DNA from: Gorsachius magnificus
Lineage: Eukaryota > Chordata > Aves > Pelecaniformes > Ardeidae
NCBI GenBank assembly: GCA_034008185.1
Contig: CM067084.1
Location: forward strand, 58,976,599 to 59,040,598
Reading direction: 5' to 3'
DNA: 64,000 bases
Positions 1 through 12,800 of the stretch are shown here, one piece after another. Position 1 is the stretch's first letter. Every line of letters begins with the position of its first letter. The notes below the pieces were generated by a model, which was not told the origin of the DNA, searched no databases, and saw only the letters and a program-made list of their open reading frames with translations. Both the position numbers and the translations under genes were made by a program.

Positions 1-3000
1 GGAAAAATGCATCCTCTCATCCCAACTCATACCCATGTGAAGAATTAGTTTGGGCATATACTACTCAACTGGATTTTCTGTCTAATCAATGTTTACAGGA
101 GTCCTGAGCCCCCTTCAGAAACACACCCATACGTTTAAGGGCTGCCATGAATGTAGATATACTTAAGCACATGCAGAGCTATTTCCTTTTCACATCACGT
201 AATTGCCTGAGACACCCTGCCCATCACTTGTTCTATTAGCCTTATTTACTTCCTACATTTCTGGTATGGGCGAATACTTTGCATTCACCATTTTTCACAA
301 ACCCTCCTTTTCCCTGCTGCCTTGCTGGCTGAATCTATAATTCCAAATCAGCTGGGTTCCTTTTGCGGCCATCTCTGACTCATATTTTCTTCCTTACTCT
401 TTACCTACTGGATCTTTCTTCTCCTGTCCTAGGTCATTGCTTCCACTGTTTCTGCCTCACTGCTACATTCTCCATTGTTTTCCTGATCTCCTCTTCTTAT
501 TCTTGCTGGTCCTTTGCATCATTTCATTATTCCTCTTCAAATCTAGCCTCTCTGGAGACTCTGAGACATTGCCTTACTTCATCCTCGCGCTGCAAATCTG
601 TAACTCCCCCAGCTGTCTTTTACTACATACATAGGGATCCAAGGATAATAGAGTATATGATTATATATGTATCCTAGTGAATCAATTAACTTGAATACTT
701 TCCTCTGAAATTATGTGGACTAAAACATTCCTTCTTCAGTTTTTCCTTTTCCTGTGTGAAAGAATTACATAAACAGTGGGGGAGAGGAGATTTGACTGCA
801 CTACAGAAACCAAAGAAACAAACCCAGCAGGGTGCTGCCAGATGAATGAAAACAGAAAACTGAAAAACAGATTTTTTTTTTTCTTATTTGTAGTAATCTG
901 TGCTTTTGTATGTGAGAATGTTAGGTAAAAAATGCAAACAAATGTGATTTGCAAGCAGATGATATTCTTTTCAGTGTATACTGCATGATTTCAACAGTGG
1001 GTAGACATGCTTTTATAACAAAATCAATTGCATGCTGAAGACTAGGAGTCCATGTTTCTACGTAATATTTTTATGACTATTTTTGTTTAAATTGAGCATC
1101 ATTATTGAAATACGTGCCTTCATTTTTATGACATATTTACCTTTACAGGAACAATTGGCGCTTACAATGCCCATTTTTTTGTTCAGTCTGGAACTTGAAG
1201 ACAAAAATCCAGATACAAACTAAAATCTACTGCTTGTCTCCCTGAAGTACTTCAAGAGACTTTTAGCTGCTGCTATGAAGAACTAGCCTCTAGCGAGTGT
1301 GTTCATCTTGCTCTTTAAAAGAAGCAGTCTGTACATAATGGTTTTAACAGGATAACACGATAGAGAATATTAGAGAAGCTGATAAAAATTTTCCAGGATT
1401 ATGACATTGCAGTTTTTATTTTCAACATTCAAAAGACCCTTCTCAAAGGTGATATGCAAATGTGTATTTTCATATTAGAAAACCCTTTCACTATCACCTT
1501 TCCCACACATACTGATACCAATAATTAAGATCAAGAACCCTCATCATTTCTATTATTACACTATATAGATAGTATCTCGTGATATTTAAACTGCACACTT
1601 CCATATCTTCATTATATTTTTTTCCCTTAAAATATTCAAACGCATTGTCAAATTTTAAGCCCCAGCATTTCTACAGCTGAGAATAATCTACCCATTGCAC
1701 AGGGCAAAGTTTGTTATAGTCTCATTATGAAGATATAAGCATCCAATTTGAGAACAGCAAGATGAATCAGAATGAAAACTATTAAAAGAGAAAGAACATG
1801 TGGGCAAATCCAGCTAAATCCTTCAGTATGTTTTCATGTTTCTACTGTATTTTATCAGTTTCATCAGAGAGTCATCTTAACCTCTTTATTACATAGATAA
1901 AATTTTCATTGAATGCACAAGTATTTTTAGAAGTTCCATGAGTAGTGCTGGAACTTTTGTGATACAGAAACAGTAGTGATGTTTTCAAGTATGATTGCAG
2001 ACTGCCCACTTCCAAAGTTGGAAGCGTATCAACAGGAGTTGTAATAGCAGATGTAATAATCTAGAGGAAAAAGCACAACAATCCATACATGTAGTTTAGC
2101 TTTTTATATAAAAGCTGAAGTAAGGGAAAATAGCTAAACCCACTGTGGGACTTTTTTTTCTCTGAGTCATGCAGTGGAAATTTAAAAAAAAATGGAAAAT
2201 TTCCTACGTCTTCTTACAAAGGCTTTGGTATCCTATATTAGGCCAGGTAAGAGAAAAAGTGTGTTTTTTAGAAGAAATTGTACTTATGTGGGGATTCATT
2301 TTAAAAGACTCTTTTCCCCTAAATCTAAGTTTCTTCTGGTATAAATCACGACTTCCCTTTTATACTAGTTGTGTGTAAGGTGCTGTTGGCTGCTTTTCGG
2401 AAAACATTTTTGTCATTCTATTTCCTCCAATCTTATCTGCACTCTAAAGTAATTTTTCTCAGTCTTCTGCCACTTACCAGAGATCCTCCATGATGGTGGT
2501 CCATGTATTCCTATATGTTGTCTTCAAGAATGGTGAGCACTTGGTGTTTAATAAAAAATTACAGACTTTTAAATGACCTGCTGCCTCTTACCCAAAACAT
2601 GCCCTAGAAGAAGTCCTGGCTCCTCACAGATTCCTCACAAAATGTTTTTGAAGCCTGAAACATGAGATTTTTTAACCAGTCTATAATTCATTAACATATT
2701 GATTATAGAATATCCTACAGCACACAATAATTTACCTGCATAACACATAGTGATGATAACTTGTACAGTCCAGCTATCCAAGAGAAAAAAACCCATATAA
2801 TTCTAGTTTAAATTTCTACAGTATTTATTTTTTATGAGAGAGATAGAGAAATAGTATACAAAACAGGTATTAATTTTGGACATTTCCTAAATGATGGGTA
2901 ATGTAAACAGGTGCCTTTACAAGTATGGATCAGCTTCTGTGCTAACTCGATGGAGTTCTGTGCTTCTTCACATTGTACATATCCATTGCTTTAAAGTAAA

Positions 3001-3893
3001 ATATGCACAGGTATTCATGAGTCACCCTTGTGCACATATGGTGTAGAGTGAATATAGCGAACCAGAATTTTTCTAGAAACTTTTTGTCAGAAAACAGATG
3101 CAGTTAACTATATAGGAAACAGAAGTAACCAAAAGTTTGTGAATGGAGAAATGTCTTGCCCTTCAAAATTCCCCACTGAACATAATCGTGTTTACCTACC
3201 TTTGGTAGAAAGGTCAGTATTCAATGTGTGGTTTTAGTTCTTAAAACTCCAGATTTCCGTCCTTGTATCAAGTCTTCCTTTTAAAGCTGTTGTACTAAAA
3301 ACTAGAACGTTAAAACAATTTCCAGATTTTAATCAAAGTCAGAATACTGTGTGTTACCTCCAAAAATAGATTTGCAAAATTAGCAGCAAAGAAAAAACTA
3401 AAGTGAGCTATTTTCTTTTTAAAATCATAAGCTTAAAAAGTCTTTGTTACTGTTCTCAACTTGTGCTTCATCTTAACATCTGGGCAATTATGCAAACCTG
3501 TAAATTACATTTTTCCCCTCTGAGTTAATTGGCATAAAATTATAATGAAAAGAATTCAAAACCTCAGTGCAAAATTATAGTCTCATAAAATGAAATTGTA
3601 AACATACTGATTAGCATGTAAAATTTTAATGAGACTGTGTTTTGATAGAAAAATCTTCAAACTGAGGTGTGCAGCAACTTTCAGCAAATATTTTGCTTAA
3701 TTAATGAATTTCAATAACTGATAGTTTTACTCCAGACTTAAGTACCATTACTGAAACTACCTCTCTTTTCTTCTTTTTCAATGAGACTGCTGTAAAAAAG
3801 TGTGAACTTGTTTAAAACTTATTCCCTTTCTTCTGAAAAGATTTGGTACAAAAAAGCTGATGTCCAGGTGAAACATAGAAGTGTAACTAGTGC
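1..3893. other. AT-rich unique sequence, no gene recognised
   Basis: No family-level coding match, RNA gene or mobile element is visible. Positions about 365-600 are strongly pyrimidine-rich on the plus strand, which opens long phenylalanine/leucine/serine-rich frames that I read as compositional. A splice-bounded 72-bp segment at 2175-2246 is listed separately. Everything else looks like ordinary intergenic or intronic DNA. Confidence 0.6.
2175..2246 (+). other. Exon-like segment (weak candidate)
   Basis: The segment is preceded by a T-rich tract ending in GCAG and followed by CAG|GTAAGA, a good donor. It is 72 bases long and open in the frame starting TGG, giving 24 codons. The peptide is lysine-rich because of an A run and resembles no family I know. 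Pseudo-exons with matching splice signals are common in vertebrate introns, so chance is the leading explanation. Confidence 0.12.
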
Positions 3894-3924
3894 TTTATAT
3901 GTTTATTCTTTTATATGTTTATTC
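3894..3924. repeat. 16-bp tandem duplication
   Basis: The 15-mer TTTATATGTTTATTC occurs at 3894-3908 and again, identical, at 3910-3924, one base apart. This looks like a small slippage duplication in AT-rich DNA. Confidence 0.85.
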
Positions 3925-5178
3925 ATCTATAAATTCTTGACTGTGCCTAGTTCACCTCATCTGAAACTGATTTTTAGGATGATTTAGTAAACACAGCCCC
4001 TCTCTCCCATAGAGCTGTCTTTAAATTCAATAAACAAGTACTGTGTGCACTCTCTGCCTGTCACTCCCAACTACTATATCTTGCTGCTCAAAAGGCTATG
4101 TGGGCTAGAGCATGCCCAGTAGAAATTGTTCTGCCTGGAAGAAGGTAGAATACGTAACAATGTGCACCATCTCTGACTTGCAGACAGAAGTAAGATGTCT
4201 GAAATAGTTTTTAGCTAATTCAAATTCATTTCCACCCCGTGAAAAGTGCATATGGAGATATTTTCCTCTTTAGTACAGTGCATCTTTCCATTCACACCGT
4301 TGCAGGCTCTTGGGGAGGGAGAGATATAGGTATTTGGGGTTTGGTCTTTTAATTATGTTTATAGGTACAAATCAGTCATGAGAGAATGCAAGTGCCATTG
4401 AAACACTTTCCTATTAGTTCCCTCCTGTTTAACAGTTTCAAATTAATGCTTATGTGAAAAAAAAATATACGCCTATGTGGCTGCATGAGTTGTATATCCT
4501 AAACTTGAACAGGTTGTGACATTTTGTGCCATATGTTATGCATGTCAGCGAAGTGAAGGGCATGCCTTGTCACATCGTATCCCATAATGACTTTTTGGGA
4601 GTGAAATATCATTTCCATCTGAGGTGAGCCTTTCACTTCACTGATCTGCAAGTTACACGTCTCAAGTAACACAGCTGTTTTTGGAAACTAACCTCCTGTT
4701 AAGGGAAAGTATGACGACAGAAACTCTAACCTTTGATTTACAAGACCCTAGATCTTAACAAGACACAGAACTTCTCCATAGAAATTGTCCAAGATTAAAG
4801 TAATTTCATAATGGCCCAGTTGTTTTGATATTATGTAAATGACAAGCGCTTTTATTCAGAAGAGTGATTTCAAATAGCTAAGATAGTTAACTTACTATTT
4901 TTGGAAAAAACAGGCTTGGTTCTTGTCTAACCTAAAGATTAGAAGGATTTCCCAAAGGAAGTGAGAAGAAATCACCTGATTGCTCTTTGTGACTCATATT
5001 TGAAAGTAAATTTTCATTTTCAGAAAATAAAATAAACGGTTTGGTTATTTGTAAGCTTGTAGAAGATGCTAGCTAGTGAATTTCAAACATCTTGATCTTC
5101 TATTTTATCACATGAAATATCTAGGGCACTTGTTAGTTAGGGACTAAGTAGTCTTGAGAGATCATATAAAACACCACT

Positions 5179-5192
5179 AAAAAAAAAAAAAA
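5179..5192. repeat. Poly(A) run
   Basis: Fourteen consecutive A. I see no retrocopy upstream that would make this a poly(A) tail. Confidence 0.9.
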
Positions 5193-6120
5193 GACAAAAA
5201 ATTTTGACAGATTTGAGACATTTACAGTTGATTTATATCAGTTGTGCTCTGGCTAAGGAAGCAGGCTGCTGAGCTGGACACAGGGAGTGTTACTGTCATG
5301 GCAGTCTTCTTACCTGATTGCAGTCTATTCTAATAGTTTTCCTTGGAAGCCACTGTGGTGTTGATTGTCCAGATTTAATAAAACAGGGAACAATCTCCCA
5401 ATTAGCCGTAGATGAATAAATGTTTTTATGATTTTTTTTTCTGTCTAGCAGAAAAGTGGCCAGATACAGTTACAGCAATGGATTGCATTAATATCAGAAT
5501 GCTTCATTAGAATAAAATAAAATATCGGTTTATAGGTCTTCTGAGTACCTCCTTCAAACATCAACTCTCTTACCAAAGTTTTGAGCTTCATCTATTGAGG
5601 AACAGCTGAGTGTTCTGAAAGCAATGTTAGTCTCTCAGACATGGTAGTACCAACACACATGTATAATGGGGTGGTTCTTGGAAAATTCCTCAAGAAACTG
5701 TCCTCAAAAAAAAAAAGCAAATGGCTTAAAGGTTACTTAATTTTTATTAGCATTATTGGTATTTTTTTGAGGAATTATGCTTATGGGCAAAGAGGAAGAA
5801 AAAGTTTCCATATATGTCTCTGATAAACCAGGGGATCATGATAGTCACTGAAAAGATAATCTGAAAAACTAGCAACGCACTCTTTTGCTGTTATCTTGTA
5901 GAAATAAAAATGTGTCTTGAATATCAGACTACAGTTAGAAACATGTTTTTATATTTGATGCTTCAACTAGTAAATGCAGGATTTGGGGTGGATGGAAGCG
6001 TTTTTGGAAGACAGTTATTTTGAGCATTAGTTTTTGTCATTAGTGGGATGCTTTCCTGGGGCATCATAGTAGAAAATAGATATGATATACAAGAAATGGT
6101 CTTTGTACTTCTGTTAGGTT

Positions 6121-6157
6121 GGGGGTGGGTGGGTGATGGTGTTTGGTTGGTTGGTTT
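6121..6157 (+). repeat. G/T-rich low-complexity patch
   Basis: Starts GGGGGTGGGTGGG and continues into repeated TTGG. It has three G runs of three or more and a later GG, so it falls just short of a standard four-run quadruplex motif. Confidence 0.7.
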
Positions 6158-9100
6158 AATTGTTTGAGTTTTATTTATATGTGATCTTATGCTTACATAA
6201 AGGCAAGGCATAGCTGATAGGTATAGTAGAAATCTTGATTGATCTTTAAACATAGTAACAATACCGTTAACATTTTTGGTTTTCATTATTCAGCAAGCAT
6301 AAATAATTCTTTTAAGGAAGAAATGTAGTGTCCATTTCTAGTTAAGTTGCAGTAATAAATGTTGCAGAATTATTACTTTTAATATCAGATTGGATCAAAT
6401 TAAATATAAAATCAGAAAATAATAATTCTTTCAGTTTATAAAATTTTTTTAAGTTTATTTCTACCATTTTTAAGTTTATAAAACAAATTATTTTTCTCAA
6501 AACTGTTCTAATTCCTCAGTTTTTGACACCTACACTTATGGGTGCTGGGGGTTTACAGCAACCTTATAAAGGAAATATTTTATTCTTTAAGTGAAGTGAA
6601 AGCTCTCTAATAGCTCTTTATATCAATAGAACTTCTTATAGGTCTCACATATATGTAAAATTTTTTTTTTGTATAACCTTGTGTATATCATGAAACTGTG
6701 TGATAGTGTAGATATTTTAAGTAAAATATTTTATTTATTTCAGGTAGAAGAATGTTCTAAAACTGAATAAGGTTAATAATTCAGTCTTAGCAAACAAGGC
6801 ATATAAACCAGAGGTACTTCAGTAATCATATTCTAGACTAGTTGTTTATTGATTTGTGAAGTCAGATGAACTTTGAAAAGCGAACACCAAAAAATTTATT
6901 TTATTAATATAAGGTATTGCTTCATTTTCAGAAAATGCTCAAGGTAATAATAAATAAACTAACTCAACTCCTATAACAGGTTAACACATATCAAGTCAGC
7001 AAGGCATTTGATCCAACTCAACATTATCTGTTTTAATGTCTAGTATATAAGTACCATACTGTGATGTAGGTTACCCTTCTTTGTAAAGGATTCCTTGCAT
7101 GAGACTGGAAATTTTATGCAAATTTTGCAGAATTGTTACCATATATTCAAAGTTGTTTTGTATGTCTTGATAGGCGAATACTTTTTTCCTCTTCTAAGAG
7201 GGTGTAGAAGATACATTTCTTCTGTACTGACCCCACGGTTTTCAGAATTTCCTCAAAAGTCCATTAAATTGTGAAAGTCTACTTGATTTAGTATAGATGG
7301 TTTAAAAAAGAAAACCAGAAACTGATTATAACTAAGGGATTCCTGAGCTGAAGACCAGATGAATAGTTTTATTCAGAGATATTAACAGGATGCACTGAGA
7401 TGCTCTGCTAGCATCCCTCACAAGACCCAACATGCAGCAGTGCAGAGGCCCTCTTCAGACTCTAATGAGGATGTTTTTATAATTAATGCACCACAAAAGA
7501 TGAACCTATTGCAACTTAAAAAAAGTGATGGCATGTTTTTAAAGAGGAGGTAGCACCAATACACTAAACTAGGATCCAGAAGAAAATCCAGTTGCCCATT
7601 TGACCAGCAAATAAAGGCAGCTGATAATTTCTGACCTTTCAAGTAATAGTCAAAGGTTAGTACGACTACTTGGACTAAGCAATTTGCCTGCTGCTTTTAC
7701 TTTCATTATAGAAGTTGTAGATTTAGCATAAAACCAAAGGAAAAATCAAAATTTATTCCTTCTAAATAGAGAGAAACAGTATAAGCTGCAATGATTTAAA
7801 TGGAATGGAGGGGTTTATTTAGAAAAAAGTGCATACAAGACCAGTTAAATACTGATGCCAAATCTAATTAGTTGCGCTGCTTATATCCCTGGCAAAAAGT
7901 GAAATGTATCGTTACACTGAAACCATCTGAGAAACAGAAGTGTCATGGGTATTTAACTGCATACAGATAACGCTCATCATTTTTGCTAGCCTTGAAATGA
8001 AGTACAGCCAGTTTTTAAGATCTAATAAGATCTGACATATTAATTACAGGGTTGTTATTGTTTTCCAGTTTTAATTTCAGGGCAATTGTAGTTCAAGTAT
8101 AGATTTAACTAAGAGTATTATTTTGGCAGATACTATTGCTCCTGGCATATCCATGTAATAAAACTAGATCTTAATGAAACTGGAGACAACTTGGGCAGCA
8201 GCTCTGCACTTGATTTAGAGATGGTTTGAAAGTGAACGTAACAAAAAACAGTTTTACTAGGAAAATGCTGGGAACTTATCCATTGCCATTATCTTATGAT
8301 TTTAAGTCTCTTTCTATGCACTAGCACTTTCCTTGGTGTGGTGCAATGGTGTAGATTCCACCTAATTCCTTCCATGCCAGGAAAAGATGTAGCACTTCTT
8401 ACTGGTACACTGAGGTCTATGACATCCTTTGGTAGTGACGGTCACATGATTTAAAGCAGAGCAGCAAGGAGTAAACTGTCACCATTATGTGACCCAAAGG
8501 GAAAACTTGGTGTAGCGTAACTCAAAGGGGAAGCTTTGGCCTCTTCCATTAATGTCAAAGTTTTATCAATCATTGGCTAAGGTTCACTTTTAAAAAAAAA
8601 TAAAATAAAGGTCCTGAACACAGTGAAACCAATATACTAGAGGTATCTCCTTACAACTAGATCCACATCCACCTCAATTAAGCTTTATTTTCAAAGTAAC
8701 TGAAAATGCATTGCTTTTTAGTAAAAGCAAACCAAACCCCCCTGCAGATTTCCTCAAACTGCTTTTTCATATTAGAATATGGTTTCAGTATAGAAATGGT
8801 TTCAATTCAACAATCACTCGGGTTAAAACAAAGAAATTGCTGCTAAGCTTTGAAATCTTGTTAGATTGCAGTGACTGTTCATTCGGAAATGAAGATAAAT
8901 AGAGAATTTGTATCTCAAAACTCTGAGAATACCTCACTCAGTCCTGCTATAATTAAAACTACTGGGACTAAGACTTCCACATGGCCTGGGTATTTCCTGC
9001 AAACTATTTTATGTGGGGTTTGTTCAGTGCTTTACTTAAATTTTCTGTGGAATTTTTATAGCTTTGTAACCTGTCTCTGTTGAAGACTAAAAGAACCTAT

Positions 9101-9291
9101 GTGGAATTTAACTGCCAATTAATGTGCTTCATCAGCTGCATCTAAACTCACCTGCACATACATGTTGTGTATACCCTGTCATTCTGGTTATCAGTTAAAA
9201 TAGACTGGCAAACATACTGTCACACTTCAGCTCTTATCTGGATAACATTCTTTGGTTTTGTTTCTGGTCAAAACCTAGAAAAGAGTTGTTC

Positions 9292-9296
9292 TGTGG
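9292..9296. repeat. Left target-site duplication TGTGG
   Basis: TGTGG lies immediately before the LTR's first TG and is repeated immediately after its final CA. Five base pairs fits the duplication length expected for ERVL-type retroviral integration. Confidence 0.85.
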
Positions 9297-9541
9297 TGTC
9301 CTGGTTTCATCTGGGACAGAGTTAATTTTCTTCCAAGTAGCTGGCATAGTGCTGTGGTTTGGATTTAACATGGGAATAAAGTTGATATTTTACTTGTTGT
9401 TAAGCAGTGCTTACACCAGTCAAGGACTTTTCAGCTTCCCCTGCTATGCCAGGGGCACAAGAAGCTGGGAGGGGGCACAGCCAGGACAGCTGACCCCAAC
9501 TGGCCAAAGGGCTATTCCATACCATATGATGTCATGCTCAG

Positions 9542-9549
9542 TATATAAA
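9542..9549 (+). promoter_or_regulatory. TATA box of the solo LTR
   Basis: TATATAAA sits about 245 bases into the LTR and about 175 bases before the polyadenylation signal, as expected at the U3/R transition. Transcription would start roughly 25-30 bases downstream. Whether this LTR is active cannot be judged from sequence alone. Confidence 0.65.
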
Positions 9550-9690
9550 CTGGGGGGATTTGGCTGGGGAGCAGTGATCACTGGTCAGGGACTGGTAGGG
9601 CATCAGTCCATAGATGGTGAGTGGTTGGATCACTTGGAGTTTTTCCTGGATTTTGATTCTCTCTCTCTTGTTGTTTTCCTTTTCATTACT

Positions 9691-9712
9691 ATTGTTGCTG
9701 TTGTTGTTGTTA
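9691..9712 (+). repeat. TTG-rich trinucleotide run inside the LTR
   Basis: An imperfect (TTG)n stretch just before the polyadenylation signal. The related LTR at 27.1 kb has a different AT-rich stretch here, so this part of the family varies. Confidence 0.7.
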
Positions 9713-9722
9713 TATTTCAATT

Positions 9723-9728
9723 ATTAAA
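9723..9728 (+). promoter_or_regulatory. ATTAAA polyadenylation signal of the solo LTR
   Basis: ATTAAA followed by CTGTTCTTATCTCAACCC. The same signal and following sequence occur in the LTR at 27.1 kb (27488-27493), supporting function in the parent virus. Confidence 0.7.
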
Positions 9729-9855
9729 CTGTTCTTATCTCAACCCACAAGTTTACTTATTTTTGCTTCTCATTCTCTCCTCCATCCCACTGAGGGAGGA
9801 GGGTGAATGGGCAGCTGTGTGGTGCTTAGTTATCAGCTGTGGCTAAACCACAACA

Positions 9856-9860
9856 TGTGG
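9856..9860. repeat. Right target-site duplication TGTGG
   Basis: Exact copy of 9292-9296, directly after the terminal CA of the LTR. With its partner it fixes both element ends to the base. Confidence 0.85.
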
Positions 9861-12800
9861 CCAGGTTGAGTCCTCATATACAGGTTGAAGCTTATCAAAG
9901 CCATCATCAGCTAGACCCTGAAATAAGGATCTAAAGCAAATTTATATTTTCCTTCTTGCCCTTTGCATGATAAATCTCGTGATATGCACATGCAGTCCTG
10001 ACGTGACAAGAATAAAAGTGGCATTCTTCAAGAAAGCTTGCGAAGGAAGCTGACATTTATTCTCTGTGGACCAGAGACAAAATATGACATAACGGAATAA
10101 TTTTGGAAGTCCGTTGGGCTTCCAACCCATAGCCTTTGGAACTGGGTAAAATGTTAAAAAAATAATTGAAGAAGATGTCAGTAGCAATATATCTGAAATA
10201 ATAACAAATTCTATAAGAACCTTTATTTGCTGAAAGCTTTGAGTTTCATAACTACCAAATTTTTCTCATGTTGATCATTTGTCATTGAAAAATGTGTGAA
10301 AAAGACCTTAAAAATACAGCTTGCAACTTCTTATCTCAGTTTTGTACTGAGCGTAGAAAGATAGAGCAATTAAAAAACATGTTCCATCAGTGAAATTTCA
10401 TGGTTGGAATTTAAATTGGATTCCAAGATCAGGAGAAATAATGTAATAAAGAGTGTTAGTATGCAGAAAGTCATAGAAAGTTAATGGACTTTAAAAGCTG
10501 ACACATTGCTCTAGAAGAGTCATTAACAGTCCTTGGCTTTGTAAGAGAAATAACTAAAGATGGATGCGTTGAATTAATTAAAAGAAGGAACTCCCAGCAC
10601 AGAGATATATATGTAAGGAACGATGGTGATAAACTATGAATTAAAGGAAGAAAATATACTTTATTCAAAAAAAAAAAAAAAAAGATTCTTGAATTCAGTG
10701 TACTTTGACAAAATTAAAACTCTTCTATTGAGGTTTGAAATATTTTGACATTCATTTTTTAACTCCTTTGAAATTCTCATTTCTGAAATTGAATGACACA
10801 GTATTGAAGCTTTAAAAGTTTTTCAGTTATCCCTGAAACTTAATTTGAAGGAAAAGGTGGCACCATAGTAACTTATCTGCATATTTAATTAGAGTGTTGC
10901 CCAAACTCAAGAGATTTCATTAATACACCTGAAAGACAGAATTACTTAACTGTAATTTTGCTCTTTAAAAGATGTCATTATACTGGTTCTCATTATCAAA
11001 GCTCAGAACTCTACCATGGGAGCTGGAAGGACTATACCTGTTCTATTAATTCAACTGGAGTAAATGGGCACTAAAAATCAAAGGTGTCACTAACACCCTG
11101 ATGACTTACAATATGAAATAGTTTAGCTTAATTCAGGAGAATTAATGACAAAATTTCAAGCTTTGTTGTTTAGGACTCACAAGGCAACAATAAACAGAAT
11201 ATATAATGTTTGGAAACATAAGGCAAACTATCAAAATACGTCAGACACCCATTAGTCCCTTGTACTCTGGGACACACATTTCTGAAAATGATGGTTATTT
11301 TCCTAATTTTAATAGGCCAGAAAGGAGGGAAACATCAACACATTTTTATTAATTATCTTGTAAATAACTTAATGATCTCACAGTCTATTAACAACCAAAT
11401 TATGTTCCACGTATAGAACTTGCTACCACCAACTGCTGTCTTCAGAATGAATCCTGACACCTGGTAAGAGCATGAAATGCAACTCTGAATCAGAAAGAAT
11501 AAAGCAATAATTAAGCCACAAAAATTACCCATAAAAGCTATTAATATAAAAAAAATCACCAACATTTTATATACTTTTGATCATAGAAGTTATTTAGATC
11601 AGGGATGGCTTATTTCAGAAATCGAATGTTCAAACTCACCACAATGTTCCTAGAAAGTGTAGCTCTGGTAAACAGAATGTGGACAGAGCTTGGCAACTGA
11701 GTACAGAAAATTATAAGTGCAGAAATCTATGTGAGATAGTTAAAATTGATTAAATGAATAAAATTTCATTATACCTGACAAAATGATAAAGAAGTTTAGA
11801 TCTTCCCTCCAGCTCTTCTACAATTCCTTTTTAATTCTGACCTTAGGCTCCATGAAGTTGCAGCAAAACTTCCAACACCTGAGAGTTATTTCAATTCCAT
11901 TCTATAGCTCATAGCCAAACTGGGAGGCAATCAGGCCCTTTAATTCTTCTCAGGGGTGTAGATATCATATGCATGAGAAATAAGCACAGTCATGTTATCA
12001 GCATAAAGAAAGATTTCCATGTAAAAAGAAGCAGAGAGAAATAGATAATTGCATTAAGCTTTGAGTGGTGACTTTAAGATAAGCCATAAGATAACTCAGA
12101 TAAGGATCAACCTGAAATTTGACATATTCTAAAAACCAGAGAAAGATAGAAAAGTAAAGGGAACACACACATGGTTTAAAACCTGAAAGGTCATGAAAAA
12201 GAGATCCATAATGAAATTAGATGAGAGAGGTCAGCTAAATAGTCCATTCTGAACATCAAAATTGCATCCCACAAATGGATAGGTTTCAGATATACATTAC
12301 AGGAACAGAGTCCATCTAGTCAAAGTTCCCAGCACAATCAGTTATGATTTTCTGACTGTTTCGATGACTTTGAAAATAAAGTTTACAGTTGGATCAAAGC
12401 GGGTACAAAAGTCTCTAATTCCTGTTAGACAAGAAATTCAGTGACAACAAAGAAGAAAAAATTCTCTGGTACTCTTCTGCCAAAGACAGGTGCAAAAGGC
12501 CAAGTCAAAATTTCCAGGTACACCATAATACTTGGTGGCTTCCTTAGAACAGATCAATTAGACACAAGTTCAGTCAAATTTCTCCAACCTCTCCTAAAGA
12601 TTGGCATATTCATTATTGAACACACAAGCTCTGCACTGTGCAGATGTGAAATAAAACTGATCACAGTACTTCCGATCTCCTTACAGAAGGGAGCAGTTAA
12701 GGCTGATCACAGGACCAAAAAATTGTGGTTCTTGTATTTTAAGTAAAAGGTAAAGGAATGGATGTTGGACTCTGTTGAGTTATATCCCTCTCCCAGCAAG

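Larger units (their letters stand above)
3925..9291. other. AT-rich unique sequence, no gene recognised
   Basis: No gene or mobile element recognised. It holds a 14-base A run at 5179-5192 and a G/T-rich patch at 6121-6157. Open frames are short and show no family resemblance. Confidence 0.6.
9297..9855 (+). mobile_element. Solo LTR, ERVL-like endogenous retrovirus
   Basis: A 559-bp element begins TGTCCTGGTTTC and ends ACCACAACA, so it has the TG...CA ends of an LTR. It is bounded by a perfect TGTGG duplication. A TATA box (9542-9549) and an ATTAAA polyadenylation signal (9723-9728) are in the expected order, followed by a short GC-richer U5-like end. No primer-binding site, gag-pol or second LTR of the same insertion lies nearby, so this is a solo LTR, presumably left by recombination between the two LTRs of a provirus. 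The 186-codon open frame across most of it is not a gene. The family looks like the neoavian ERVL LTRs (TguLTR5-like from memory), a name needing a repeat-library search. Confidence 0.88.

Noticed and set aside
363..677. 104-codon plus-strand frame
   Set aside because: Pyrimidine-rich DNA gives Phe/Leu/Ser/Cys-rich open frames. No signal peptide or domain context is convincing.
5300..5370. Minus-strand donor CAG|GTAAGA near 5310 with an upstream CACAG
   Set aside because: The acceptor lacks a pyrimidine tract and the enclosed 39 bases are too short to judge.
9286..9846. 186-codon plus-strand open frame
   Set aside because: It lies within the solo LTR. It crosses the TATA box and polyadenylation signal and has no retroviral protein motif.
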